A program made the position numbers and the translations under genes. A DNA stretch of 64,000 nucleotides from Butyricicoccus_A sp963601915 (GTDB taxonomy: Bacteria > Bacillota > Clostridia > Oscillospirales > Butyricicoccaceae), in contig CAVCGL010000001.1 in assembly GCA_963601915.1 (NCBI GenBank), positions 248,001-312,000 of the forward strand, in the 5' to 3' direction. Below the pieces are notes generated by a model. It was not told where the DNA came from, searched no databases, and was given only the letters and a program-made list of their open reading frames with translations. Of the stretch, positions 33,101-41,216 are shown piece after piece (position 1 is the first letter of the stretch; each line of letters begins with the position of its first letter).

Positions 33101-34471
33101 ATGAATCAAACGTTGAATTTGGGCACGGATAAAATCGGCAAATTACTGCTGGCGTTTTCCGTACCGAGCATCATTTCTTGGGTGCTCAATGCCCTGTACA
33201 ACATGGTGGATCAAATTTTCATCGGCAACGGCGTCGGTTATTTGGGCAATGGCGCAACGAATGTTATTTTTCCGCTGACACAGCTGGCAATTGCCATCGG
33301 TTTGATGATTGGTGACGGAACGGCGAGTTATGTCAACTTAAAACTCGGTGTGCACGAGCAGGAACGGGCGGAAAAGGGCATGGCGGGCGGCCTGCTGGCG
33401 CTGTTCACAGCCAGCATTGCATTGAGTGTTGTTCTGTCGATTTTTTTACAACCGCTGTGTCATGTTTTCGGTGCGACGGAAGCTATTCTGCCGTATGCGA
33501 TGGATTACGGACGGATTATTGTTGCAGGTACTTGTGTCAATGTGTTCTCGTGGGGCGCGATGAGTATGGTGCGTGCGGATGGCAGCCCGCGTATTGCCAT
33601 GATGAGTATGCTGGCGGGATTTGTCATCAATATGATTGGTGATCCGCTGACGATTTTTGTCTTTCATTGGGGTGTCAAAGGTGCGGCAATTGCGACGGTT
33701 ACCGGTCAGCTGGTCAGCTCATTGATTTGCGTTTGGTATTTTATCTGCAAAAATCAGTCGGTGCAGCTCAAAAAAAGCTCGTTTTCCGGCTGCTGTACCT
33801 ATATTCCGCGTCTGTGCAAGATGGGCACATCCAGTCTGGTGACGCAGCTTGCGATTGTCTGTGTGCTGTTTTTCCAGAATAATCTGCTGGTCAAATACGG
33901 AGCGATGAGTAAGTATGGCGCAGAAATTCCGTTGACCGCTCTCGGTGTCACGATGAAGGTATTCACGCTGCTGCTCAATGCCATTACCGGTTTGTCTTCC
34001 GGTGCGCAGCCGATTATTAGTTATAATTATGGCAGTCAGGCATATCCGCGCGTGAAAACCGTGCTGAAAATGCTGCTTGTCATTGCCTTTACGATTATGC
34101 TGATTGCCACGATTTGGTTCCAGCTTGCACCGATGAGCATCATTCAAATTTTTGGCTCTTCCGATGCGCTGTACAACGAATTTTCCGTCAAATGCCTAAA
34201 GATTTTCCTGATGCTCATCACATTGGACAGCTTCCAAATGGTCGGCAGCTCGTATTTGCAGTCTGTCGGCAAGGCGGGTTCTGCGGCTGCTCTGGTGATG
34301 TTCCGACAGATTATTGTTCAAATTCCAGCTATGCTGATTCTGGGAAAAATTTTTGGTATTGATGGCATTTTGTATGCCGGGCCTGTATCCAGCTTGTTTG
34401 TCGGTGTCATGGCAATTGTCTTTCTCATGCGAAACTGGAAGGAAATGTCACGAGAAGAACAGGCGGGATAA
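33101..34471 (+). CDS. MATE family efflux transporter
   Basis: A 456-residue membrane antiporter with twelve predicted helices in two related halves. Family traits: N-terminal GTDKIGKLLLAFSVPSIISW, LYNMVDQIFIGNGVG in helix 2, and the second-half repeat PRLCKMGTSSLVTQLA. MATE pumps export drugs or metabolites with H+ or Na+. AGGAGGAATCTAC precedes the ATG. The adjacent MarR gene and shared operators indicate inducible expression. The substrate cannot be read from sequence. Confidence 0.93.
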   Translation: MNQTLNLGTDKIGKLLLAFSVPSIISWVLNALYNMVDQIFIGNGVGYLGNGATNVIFPLTQLAIAIGLMIGDGTASYVNLKLGVHEQERAEKGMAGGLLALFTASIALSVVLSIFLQPLCHVFGATEAILPYAMDYGRIIVAGTCVNVFSWGAMSMVRADGSPRIAMMSMLAGFVINMIGDPLTIFVFHWGVKGAAIATVTGQLVSSLICVWYFICKNQSVQLKKSSFSGCCTYIPRLCKMGTSSLVTQLAIVCVLFFQNNLLVKYGAMSKYGAEIPLTALGVTMKVFTLLLNAITGLSSGAQPIISYNYGSQAYPRVKTVLKMLLVIAFTIMLIATIWFQLAPMSIIQIFGSSDALYNEFSVKCLKIFLMLITLDSFQMVGSSYLQSVGKAGSAAALVMFRQIIVQIPAMLILGKIFGIDGILYAGPVSSLFVGVMAIVFLMRNWKEMSREEQAG

Positions 34472-34478
34472 TATACGC

Positions 34479-34506
34479 TTGACAGCAAGAGAAAAAAGCC
34501 TATAAT
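34479..34506 (+). promoter_or_regulatory. Promoter of the LDCC gene
   Basis: TTGACA (34479-34484), 16-base spacer, TATAAT (34501-34506), 34 bases before the ATG. Confidence 0.87.
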
Positions 34507-34540
34507 CTAGATAGAAATACCAAAAAAGAAGGCGTTTACA

Positions 34541-34672
34541 ATGTTATTCCAAAAGATGAAACAAGCATGGAATCGCTATTTATCTCGTTTAGCAAAGCAA
34601 AATCAAGATTCATTTGGAAATGAACCGCTGGATTGCTGCCGTGTCGGCAGAGAAAAAAAGCAGAAGAAATAA
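34541..34672 (+). CDS. LDCC-motif small protein (putative metal-binding)
   Basis: A 43-residue basic protein (MLFQKMKQAWNRYLSRLA at the start, PLDCCRVGREKKQKK at the end). The arrangement of an aromatic amphipathic helix, FGNEPLDCC and a lysine tail matches, from memory, a family named after its LDCC motif and proposed to bind metal through the Cys pair. A strong promoter, AAGAAGG ribosome binding site and following hairpin make it a real gene. Function is unknown. Confidence 0.8.
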   Translation: MLFQKMKQAWNRYLSRLAKQNQDSFGNEPLDCCRVGREKKQKK

Positions 34673-34682
34673 AGATACAAGC

Positions 34683-34720
34683 AAAGACCGAAGCCATCCA
34701 AGCGGACAGCTTCGGTCTTT
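34683..34720. terminator. Bidirectional terminator hairpin
   Basis: AAAGACCGAAGC (34683-34694) pairs with GCTTCGGTCTTT (34709-34720). It lies between the LDCC gene (+) and the end of the ATP synthase operon (-). Confidence 0.8.
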
Positions 34721-34746
34721 GGTTATTTAAGAGAAGAGAGAGTTTT

Positions 34747-35148
34747 TTATTTGCCGGATGCTTTCAAACGTGCCATCGCACGCGCCAGAGCCGCCTTGGA
34801 GTGATAGTACTCCTGAATGCTCTGCTGCTGGCGCAGACGCTCTTCTGCACGCTGCTTTGCACGCTCTGCACGTGCACGGTCAATTTCATCCGGACGTTCT
34901 GCGGTAGATACCAGCAGAATGGCATAGTCTGGCATGATTTCTGCAAATCCCTGCGTGACAACGACTTCCTGCCATTTGCCATCTGCGCAGTAACGAACAT
35001 TGCCCGGCTCCAGCGCCGTGACAATCGGTTCATGTCCCGGCTGTACGCCGTACTGGCCGTCCAGAGCCGGCATCACGATGCCTTCTACATTGCCGGAAAA
35101 AAACTGTTTTTCCGGGGTGATGATTTCCAGATAGAGCGTCTTATTCAT
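34747..35148 (-). CDS. atpC: ATP synthase F1 subunit epsilon
   Basis: A 133-residue epsilon subunit. The N-terminal beta sandwich includes LEIITPEKQFFSGNVEGIVMPALDGQYGVQPGHEP, read in parts; the C-terminal half is a pair of helices rich in Arg and Gln (RARAERAKQRAEERLRQQQ), which in homologues can extend into the rotor to inhibit ATP hydrolysis. Last gene of the operon; its ATG overlaps the beta-subunit stop by one base. Confidence 0.95.
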   Translation of the reverse strand: MNKTLYLEIITPEKQFFSGNVEGIVMPALDGQYGVQPGHEPIVTALEPGNVRYCADGKWQEVVVTQGFAEIMPDYAILLVSTAERPDEIDRARAERAKQRAEERLRQQQSIQEYYHSKAALARAMARLKASGK

Positions 35149-36545
35149 TAAACTGCCCCCTGTGCACGTGCCTTTTCACGGACTTCATCCACAGTGCCAA
35201 CCATAGAGAAGGCAGACTCCGGATATTCATCCAGCTCGCCGCCAAGCAGAGCCTCAAAGCCGTTGAGCGTTGCATCCAGCGGCACATAGCGTCCTTCCAG
35301 ACCGGTAAAGGTTTCTGCTACAAAGAACGGCTGAGAGAAGTACTGCTGCATCCGGCGCGCGCGGTCAACCGTCTTGCGGTCTTCGGCGCTCAGCTCTTCC
35401 ATGCCGAGGATGGCGATGATGTCCTGCAGCTCACGATACCGCTGCAGCAGCTCCTGTGCGCCGCGGGCAACCTTATAATGACGCTCGCCGACAACGTCCG
35501 GCTCCAGAATACGAGAGGTGGACTCCAGCGGATCAACAGCCGGATAAATGCCCTGTTCTACGATCTTACGGGACAATACAGTCGTAGCATCCAAATGGGC
35601 GAATGTCGTAGCCGGAGCAGGGTCGGTCAAGTCATCGGCAGGAACGTAAACGGCCTGTACAGAAGTGATTGCACCATCACGAGTAGAAGTGATGCGCTCC
35701 TGCAAAGCACCGACTTCATCGGCCAAGGTCGGCTGATAACCAACGGCAGAAGGCATACGACCCATCAGAGCGGAGACCTCTGAACCTGCCTGTACATAAC
35801 GGAAGATGTTATCGACGAACAGCAGCACATTCTGCTTCTGACGGTCACGGAAATATTCTGCCATGGTCAGGCCGGTCAGAGCAACACGCATACGTGCTCC
35901 AGGCGGCTCGTTCATCTGACCGAACACCAGCGCTGTGTTATTGAGTACGCCGGATTCGCCCATTTCACGCCACAGGTCGTTGCCCTCACGGGTACGTTCA
36001 CCGACGCCGGTAAAGATAGAGTATCCGCCGTGCTCAGCAGCAATATTTCGGATCAGTTCCTGAATCAGGACGGTCTTGCCGACACCGGCACCGCCGAACA
36101 GACCGATTTTACCGCCGCGGGCGTACGGAGCCAGCAAGTCGATGACCTTGATGCCGGTCTCCAGAATTTCGGTTGTCGGGTTCTGGTTAGCAAAAGCCGG
36201 CGGCTCGCGGTGAATCGACCACTTTTCCTCGGTCTTTACCGGGCCCTTTTCGTCAATCGGCTCACCCAGTACATTAAACAAACGACCCAGCGTACCTTCG
36301 CCAACCGGCGTTTCAATGGTATGGCCGGAGGCAATAACCGTATCGCCGCGACCCAGACCCTCACTAGGAGACAGCATGATGCATCGAACGGTATCGCCGC
36401 CGACGTGCTGAGCAACCTCCATGACCTGCTTTTTACCGTCCAATTCAACGGTCAGCGCTTCATTGATTTCCGGCAGCTTGCCGCCGTCAAATTCGACGTC
36501 AACAACTGGACCGAGTACCTGCGCTACAGCACCTTTCAGTTCCAT
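35148..36545 (-). CDS. atpD: ATP synthase F1 subunit beta
   Basis: A 465-residue catalytic subunit. Walker A is GGAGVGKTVLIQEL, the catalytic Glu lies in TGVGERTREGND, Walker B in NVLLFVDNIFR. The DELSEED-type torque loop reads MEELSAEDRK. Nucleotide-binding sites at alpha/beta interfaces make ATP. The start overlaps the end of atpG by ten bases, and its ribosome binding site lies in the unusual atpG 3' extension. Confidence 0.97.
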   Translation of the reverse strand: MELKGAVAQVLGPVVDVEFDGGKLPEINEALTVELDGKKQVMEVAQHVGGDTVRCIMLSPSEGLGRGDTVIASGHTIETPVGEGTLGRLFNVLGEPIDEKGPVKTEEKWSIHREPPAFANQNPTTEILETGIKVIDLLAPYARGGKIGLFGGAGVGKTVLIQELIRNIAAEHGGYSIFTGVGERTREGNDLWREMGESGVLNNTALVFGQMNEPPGARMRVALTGLTMAEYFRDRQKQNVLLFVDNIFRYVQAGSEVSALMGRMPSAVGYQPTLADEVGALQERITSTRDGAITSVQAVYVPADDLTDPAPATTFAHLDATTVLSRKIVEQGIYPAVDPLESTSRILEPDVVGERHYKVARGAQELLQRYRELQDIIAILGMEELSAEDRKTVDRARRMQQYFSQPFFVAETFTGLEGRYVPLDATLNGFEALLGGELDEYPESAFSMVGTVDEVREKARAQGAV

Positions 36546-37519
36546 GATGATTCGTTCCTCGCTTTCTGTGCGCAGGTGCCATCCGCAAGAAAACGGACAA
36601 CACGCGCAGGCTTTTCCCGGCGGAGCGGCGGGCGCTCTGCTTTCTGCGTCTGCGCGCCGCCGACAATTTCTGTGATTTCCTGCGTAATCGCAGCCTGACG
36701 GGCGCGATTGTATCGCAGAGAGAGTTCTTTTAACATATCTCGTGCATTGTTGGTGGAGGAGTCCATGGCCGTCATGCGGGCATTCTGCTCCGAGCAGAAC
36801 GACTCAACCATTGCACCGAACAGCACGCCTTTGACGTAACCCGGAACGATCTGGCTCAATACCTTATCCGCACTTGGCACGTAGGTAACAGTCTGGTGGT
36901 ACGGTTCATCCTCGCCGGGACGCGGTGACCACGGGAAAGCGTCAATGTCCAGCGGCAGGAGCTTTTGAATTTTTGGCTCCAACCGCATCGGTGTAATCAT
37001 TTCAGTATATACGATATAAATCTCATCCAGCTTGTTCTCGCGGAACAGCTTGATAAACAGCTCAGAAATATCACGGGCGCGCGGAATATTGGGGTCCTGC
37101 GCCGTGTACATAAATTCACCGTCAATTTTCATGCCGCGCTCAGCAAAATACACACGGCCGACCTGACCGATTAAGAACAGGGTCGAATTCGGCGTTTTGG
37201 CGATTTGCTCCTCTGCCAGATGCAGGACATTGTGGTTGTATGCACCTGCCAGACCCTTATCACCGGTAATCACGATATAGCCGACTTTGTGTTCGGCGAC
37301 ATCCGGGCGCTTATCAAAGTAGATATGCTCCATTTCCGGTGTGTGGTGCAGAATATCTGCAATCGTCGAGGTGATTTTGGTAAAGTACGGCTGAACATTG
37401 TTGAGCTGCTGCCGCGCCTTGCGCAGTTTGGAGGAGGAGATGAGGTACATCGCATTGGTAATCTTCAGCGTCTGCTGGACGCTGTCGATTCTGGTACGAA
37501 TTTCCTTTATGCCTGCCAT
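36536..37519 (-). CDS. atpG: ATP synthase F1 subunit gamma, with C-terminal extension
   Basis: A 327-residue rotor subunit. N-terminal MAGIKEIRTRIDSVQQTLKI and C-terminal RQAAITQEITEIVGGA are typical coiled-coil ends. Family members usually stop just after EIVGGA at about 285-295 residues; here about 38 more residues follow (QTQKAERPPLRREKPARVVR and on), basic and proline-containing, ending inside atpD by ten bases. Either a lost stop codon lets translation run on, or the tail is functional. It would protrude at the membrane-near end of the rotor, where space is available. Confidence 0.93.
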   Translation of the reverse strand: MAGIKEIRTRIDSVQQTLKITNAMYLISSSKLRKARQQLNNVQPYFTKITSTIADILHHTPEMEHIYFDKRPDVAEHKVGYIVITGDKGLAGAYNHNVLHLAEEQIAKTPNSTLFLIGQVGRVYFAERGMKIDGEFMYTAQDPNIPRARDISELFIKLFRENKLDEIYIVYTEMITPMRLEPKIQKLLPLDIDAFPWSPRPGEDEPYHQTVTYVPSADKVLSQIVPGYVKGVLFGAMVESFCSEQNARMTAMDSSTNNARDMLKELSLRYNRARQAAITQEITEIVGGAQTQKAERPPLRREKPARVVRFLADGTCAQKARNESSWN

Positions 37520-39033
37520 GATGCGCTCACCTGTTCTTTATAAGACTCCAGAGCCTTGCGAATCTGTTCACCCGCAGTTCCCGGAAGGGTGCCTGTGGAC
37601 TGAATTTCTTCGACAAGTGCGCTGTTTTCGGACTGAAGCGTATCTGCGAAATCCTTGACAAACTTGTTTGCACGGTCAAGCGGTACATCAGAGAGCAAAC
37701 CATTGGTTGCAACGTACAGAATGACTGCCTGCTTCCAAACCGGCATCGGATGGTACAGCGGCTGCTTGAGGATTTCCATCAATCGCTTGCCGTGATCCAG
37801 TGCCTGACGGGTCTCTTCGTCCAGATCCGAGCTAAACTGGGTGAATACTTCCAGTTCGCGGAAGCGTGCCAGATCAATACGAAGGGTACCGGAGGTCTTT
37901 TTGATTGCCTTGGTCTGCGCAGAACCGCCGACACGGGATACCGACAGACCCACGTTGACGGCCGGACGCTGACCAGAGAAAAACAGGTCATTTTCCAGAT
38001 AAATCTGACCGTCTGTGATAGAAATAACATTGGTCGGAATGTATGCGGATACATCGCCAGCCAGTGTTTCGATGATCGGAATAGCGGTCATCGAACCGCC
38101 GCCATATTCTTTGGTCAGGCGGCAAGCGCGCTCGAGCAGACGGGAATGCAGATAGAATACATCGCCCGGATATGCTTCACGACCCGGAGAACGGCGGAGC
38201 AGAAGGGAAAGGGTACGATAGGCAACGGCGTGCTTGGACAGATCATCATATACAATGAGGACGTCCTTGCCCTTGCTCATAAAATACTCACCGATAGCAG
38301 CACCGGCATACGGAGCGATATACTGCTGCGGCGCGGAATCCGCTGCGGTAGCGGATACGATAATACTGTAATCCAGTGCGCCCGCCTTTTCCAGTGTGCC
38401 GCGCAGTTTGGCAACCGTCGATGCCTTCTGACCGATGGCAACATAGATACAAATCATATCCTGTCCCTTCTGGTTCAGGATGGTGTCAATCGCAATGGAT
38501 GTCTTACCGGTCTGACGGTCACCGATGATTAACTCACGCTGGCCGCGTCCAATCGGAACCATGGCGTCAATGGCCAGAATACCGGTCTGCATCGGCTGAT
38601 TGACCGGCTCACGAGAAACGACGCCGGAAGCCTCGTGCTCAATCGGGCGGGTTTCTGTGCAGGCAATCGGGCCGAGACCGTCAATCGGATCGCCCAATGC
38701 GTTTACGGTGCGGCCGATCATAGCATCGCCAACCGGAACATCTGCTGCGCGACCCGTGCGCTTGACAGAGGAACCCTCGTGCAGACCATTTTCGCTGCCC
38801 AGAAGAACAACGCCTACACTGTCGCGTTCCAAGTTCAGCACAATGCCGCGGACACCGGTTTCAAATTCAACCAATTCGCCGTAAACGGCGCGATCCAATC
38901 CATATACAGTCGCAATGCCATCGCCGATCTCAAGCACTGTGCCGGTCTCTGCGCGGCGGGTGCGGCTGTCATACTGTTCAATCTCCTCTTGGAGAATAGA
39001 TATAATTTCGTCTGAATGATTCAAGCTGTTCAC
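37507..39033 (-). CDS. atpA: ATP synthase F1 subunit alpha
   Basis: A 508-residue non-catalytic nucleotide-binding subunit. Walker A is GDRQTGKTSIAIDT; the alpha/beta signature PAVNVGLSVSRVGGSAQ and the N-terminal GTVLEIGDGIATVYGLD are present. It overlaps atpH by four bases and atpG by 13, so subunit synthesis is coupled. The upstream AGGGGTGAA-like site before its ATG lies in atpH. Confidence 0.97.
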   Translation of the reverse strand: MNSLNHSDEIISILQEEIEQYDSRTRRAETGTVLEIGDGIATVYGLDRAVYGELVEFETGVRGIVLNLERDSVGVVLLGSENGLHEGSSVKRTGRAADVPVGDAMIGRTVNALGDPIDGLGPIACTETRPIEHEASGVVSREPVNQPMQTGILAIDAMVPIGRGQRELIIGDRQTGKTSIAIDTILNQKGQDMICIYVAIGQKASTVAKLRGTLEKAGALDYSIIVSATAADSAPQQYIAPYAGAAIGEYFMSKGKDVLIVYDDLSKHAVAYRTLSLLLRRSPGREAYPGDVFYLHSRLLERACRLTKEYGGGSMTAIPIIETLAGDVSAYIPTNVISITDGQIYLENDLFFSGQRPAVNVGLSVSRVGGSAQTKAIKKTSGTLRIDLARFRELEVFTQFSSDLDEETRQALDHGKRLMEILKQPLYHPMPVWKQAVILYVATNGLLSDVPLDRANKFVKDFADTLQSENSALVEEIQSTGTLPGTAGEQIRKALESYKEQVSASWQA

Positions 39034-39545
39034 CCCTCTTGCAGACTTTGCGCCAGGGCATGAATCTGCCCACGGACGCTCTTATCATAGGTGACCCCGT
39101 CAATTTCAAATACAAAGCCGCCAAGGACTTCAGGGTCTAATACAATTTCAAAAGTAAGAGACTGATAGCCATGCCTCTTGCAAAGCAGTTTTGCCAGTTT
39201 GCTGAGCGCTTTGTCGCCCGGATCGCGCACACAGCGCAGGACACAAAGACCCTCGCCGTGCTGCTGCATTTCCAGCTTCCGATATTCGTCTACGATTTCC
39301 GGAAGAAGTGGGAAACGGCCTTTTTCGGCCAACAGTCCATAAAATTTTTTTAGATGTTCGTCATCGGTAAAATCCGGAAGGCGGTTGAGCACCGCTTTCT
39401 TTTCTTTTGCCTGTACAGCAGGACTGCACAGCGCTTCCCAAAGGGGAGCGCTGTCTATGATATACTGTGCAGTTTGTTTCAAGCTGTCTACAGAGCAGCC
39501 GGAATGATGCAGAGCGGCTGCATAGCGATGTGCCGTCGTACTCAT
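39030..39545 (-). CDS. atpH: ATP synthase F1 subunit delta
   Basis: A 171-residue peripheral-stalk subunit. It shows the OSCP/delta pattern: N-terminal helical domain (TTAHRYAAALHH start), FYGLLAEKGRFPLLPEIVDEYRKL in the middle, and C-terminal LDPEVLGGFVFEIDGVTYDKSVRGQ with the conserved GG. It links the b subunits to the top of F1. It overlaps atpF and atpA by four bases each. Confidence 0.94.
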   Translation of the reverse strand: MSTTAHRYAAALHHSGCSVDSLKQTAQYIIDSAPLWEALCSPAVQAKEKKAVLNRLPDFTDDEHLKKFYGLLAEKGRFPLLPEIVDEYRKLEMQQHGEGLCVLRCVRDPGDKALSKLAKLLCKRHGYQSLTFEIVLDPEVLGGFVFEIDGVTYDKSVRGQIHALAQSLQEG

Positions 39546-40030
39546 AATTCGTCACCCGCCTCATCTAAAAATGAGTCGAGCATAGCACGATCTGCGTCTG
39601 CGTTCATGGCGTGCTGAGATACCTTGGCGGTAGTCAGCAGAACCAGAGCGGCAATCTGCTGCTTGGCAGACTTGAGCATTGCCTCACGATCTGCTTCGCG
39701 CTGACGAGCGGCCTGCTCGTTCAGACGCTGAATGTCTTTTTCCGCCTCATTCATGCGGCGGCTGTAAGCGAGATCCGCACGCTTGCGTGCTTCCTCAATG
39801 ATGCGGGCTGCTTCCCCGCGGGCATCTGCCAGCTGCTGGGTATATTCTGCCTTTTGCTTTTCTGCATCAGCCAGACGTGCATCCGCCTGATCCAGCGTGT
39901 CAGCAACGTTCTTTGCTCGCTCGTCCAGCATTTTTGTGATGGGACCGAACAAAAACTTCTTCATCAGCAGGAACAGGATGAGCAGGTTGACAAACACCCA
40001 GATGATTTGCCAGTTTAAATTCAGGATCAT
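39542..40030 (-). CDS. atpF: ATP synthase Fo subunit b
   Basis: A 162-residue subunit with one N-terminal membrane helix (LNWQIIWVFVNLLILFLLM) and a long charged coiled coil (DERAKNVADTLDQADARL and on) forming the peripheral stalk. LFGPITKMLDER is the usual motif after the membrane helix. Starts 16 bases after atpE. Confidence 0.94.
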   Translation of the reverse strand: MILNLNWQIIWVFVNLLILFLLMKKFLFGPITKMLDERAKNVADTLDQADARLADAEKQKAEYTQQLADARGEAARIIEEARKRADLAYSRRMNEAEKDIQRLNEQAARQREADREAMLKSAKQQIAALVLLTTAKVSQHAMNADADRAMLDSFLDEAGDEL

Positions 40031-40046
40031 CGGGTTTCGCCTCCGA

Positions 40047-40262
40047 TCAGCCCATGAAGATCAGCAGGATACCAATCAGGAAGCCGTAAATAGCGGTTGC
40101 CTCTGCCAGTGCACAGCCAAGAATCAGGTTCTGGCTGATCTTGCCAGCAGCTTCCGGCTGACGAGCGATGGATTCCGAAGACTTGCCAGTGGCAATGCCG
40201 ATGCCGATACCAGCACCAATACCAGTTAATACTGCCAGACCTGCGCCAATTGCTACGTTCAT
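40047..40262 (-). CDS. atpE: ATP synthase Fo subunit c (proton type)
   Basis: A 71-residue hairpin of two membrane helices joined by the polar loop ARQPEA. The ion-binding carboxylate is Glu in CALAEATAIYGF. Sodium-type c subunits have Gln in helix 1 (GQG) and Ser after the Glu (EST); here these positions are Ile and Ala, so the rotor is expected to use protons. AGGAGG precedes the ATG. Confidence 0.95.
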   Translation of the reverse strand: MNVAIGAGLAVLTGIGAGIGIGIATGKSSESIARQPEAAGKISQNLILGCALAEATAIYGFLIGILLIFMG

Positions 40263-40303
40263 TTTAATTTCCTCCTAAATGTCAAATACGATAGATTGTT
40301 TAC

Positions 40304-40990
40304 TTAGTCCAAAGATTCCGAAAGGAATAGCGTTGTCAGGAACACAAATACGATTGCCTGCAACATTCCGTCAAACACATCAAAATACAGGCTGAACGGA
40401 ATCGGTAAAATAACAGGCATCAGCATTTTCAGCAGTTCCATGATAACAAAGCCTGCAAAAATATTGCCGAACAGTCGCATACACAGCGACAACGGGCGAA
40501 TGCCGATTTCCATCACGTTGAGCGGTGCGACGATAGCGACCGGCTGACCGAACTTCTTGAGTCCGCCGCCGAGACCGTGGTACCGGAACTGTGCACCATA
40601 GATGAGGATTGCACTCATGATTGCCAAACCGGCGGTGACGTTCAAATCCTTTGTCGGGGGTGTGACGCCAAACAGACCGGAGATATTGGCGAGGCCGAGG
40701 TACAAACCGATGGTTCCGAGATACGGAGCAAAGGTGCGCCAGTATTTCTCTCCGAGTGTGTTCTTGCAGAATCCGTTGATGAAGCCGACAAAAATCTCAG
40801 CCACAATTTGGCGGCGACCAGGCTTGCGGTTTAAGCCGTGTGTCAGCCAAATGGCGAGAGCCGTCAGAATGGCGATGATGACCCAAGTAATGACGGTCGA
40901 CTGCGGTACCGGAATCCCGCCGAACAGCGGAATGTCAAATGCAATCTTATTTTGCAGTTGCGCATTGAGTTCCGCTTTGATTTCTTCCAA
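40304..40990 (-). CDS. atpB: ATP synthase Fo subunit a
   Basis: A 228-residue membrane subunit forming the ion path against the c ring. The essential Arg is in SLCMRLFGNIFAGFV. LFGVTPPTKDLNVT and the final AIVFVFLTTLFLSE are typical. The start appears to be TTG at 40990 placed by GGTGAT; no ATG in frame fits. First gene of the operon; no atpI is seen upstream. The 226-base gap before it is shared with the divergent sensor kinase gene. Confidence 0.93.
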   Translation of the reverse strand: MEEIKAELNAQLQNKIAFDIPLFGGIPVPQSTVITWVIIAILTALAIWLTHGLNRKPGRRQIVAEIFVGFINGFCKNTLGEKYWRTFAPYLGTIGLYLGLANISGLFGVTPPTKDLNVTAGLAIMSAILIYGAQFRYHGLGGGLKKFGQPVAIVAPLNVMEIGIRPLSLCMRLFGNIFAGFVIMELLKMLMPVILPIPFSLYFDVFDGMLQAIVFVFLTTLFLSESLD

Positions 40991-41216
40991 TGATGCATCA
41001 CCACTTTCTTGCGTTTCAATATGCCCCTATTTTAGCCACCGCAAACCGGTAAAACAAGCTTAAAAAACTAAAAAAAATAAAAACTGCACATATTGCCCAT
41101 TTCTCATAAAATATCAAAAGCAGATTTGATAACTTTTCACCAGAATTTCCGGGGTTTGCCGGATGCGGGGGAATGTGGTATGATAGAAAAGAAATCTGTG
41201 CGGAGAGGTTTTGCAT

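Noticed and set aside
40047..40262. Sodium-dependent ATP synthase
   Set aside because: The c subunit lacks the Gln in helix 1 and the Ser after the ion-binding Glu that mark sodium-type rings.
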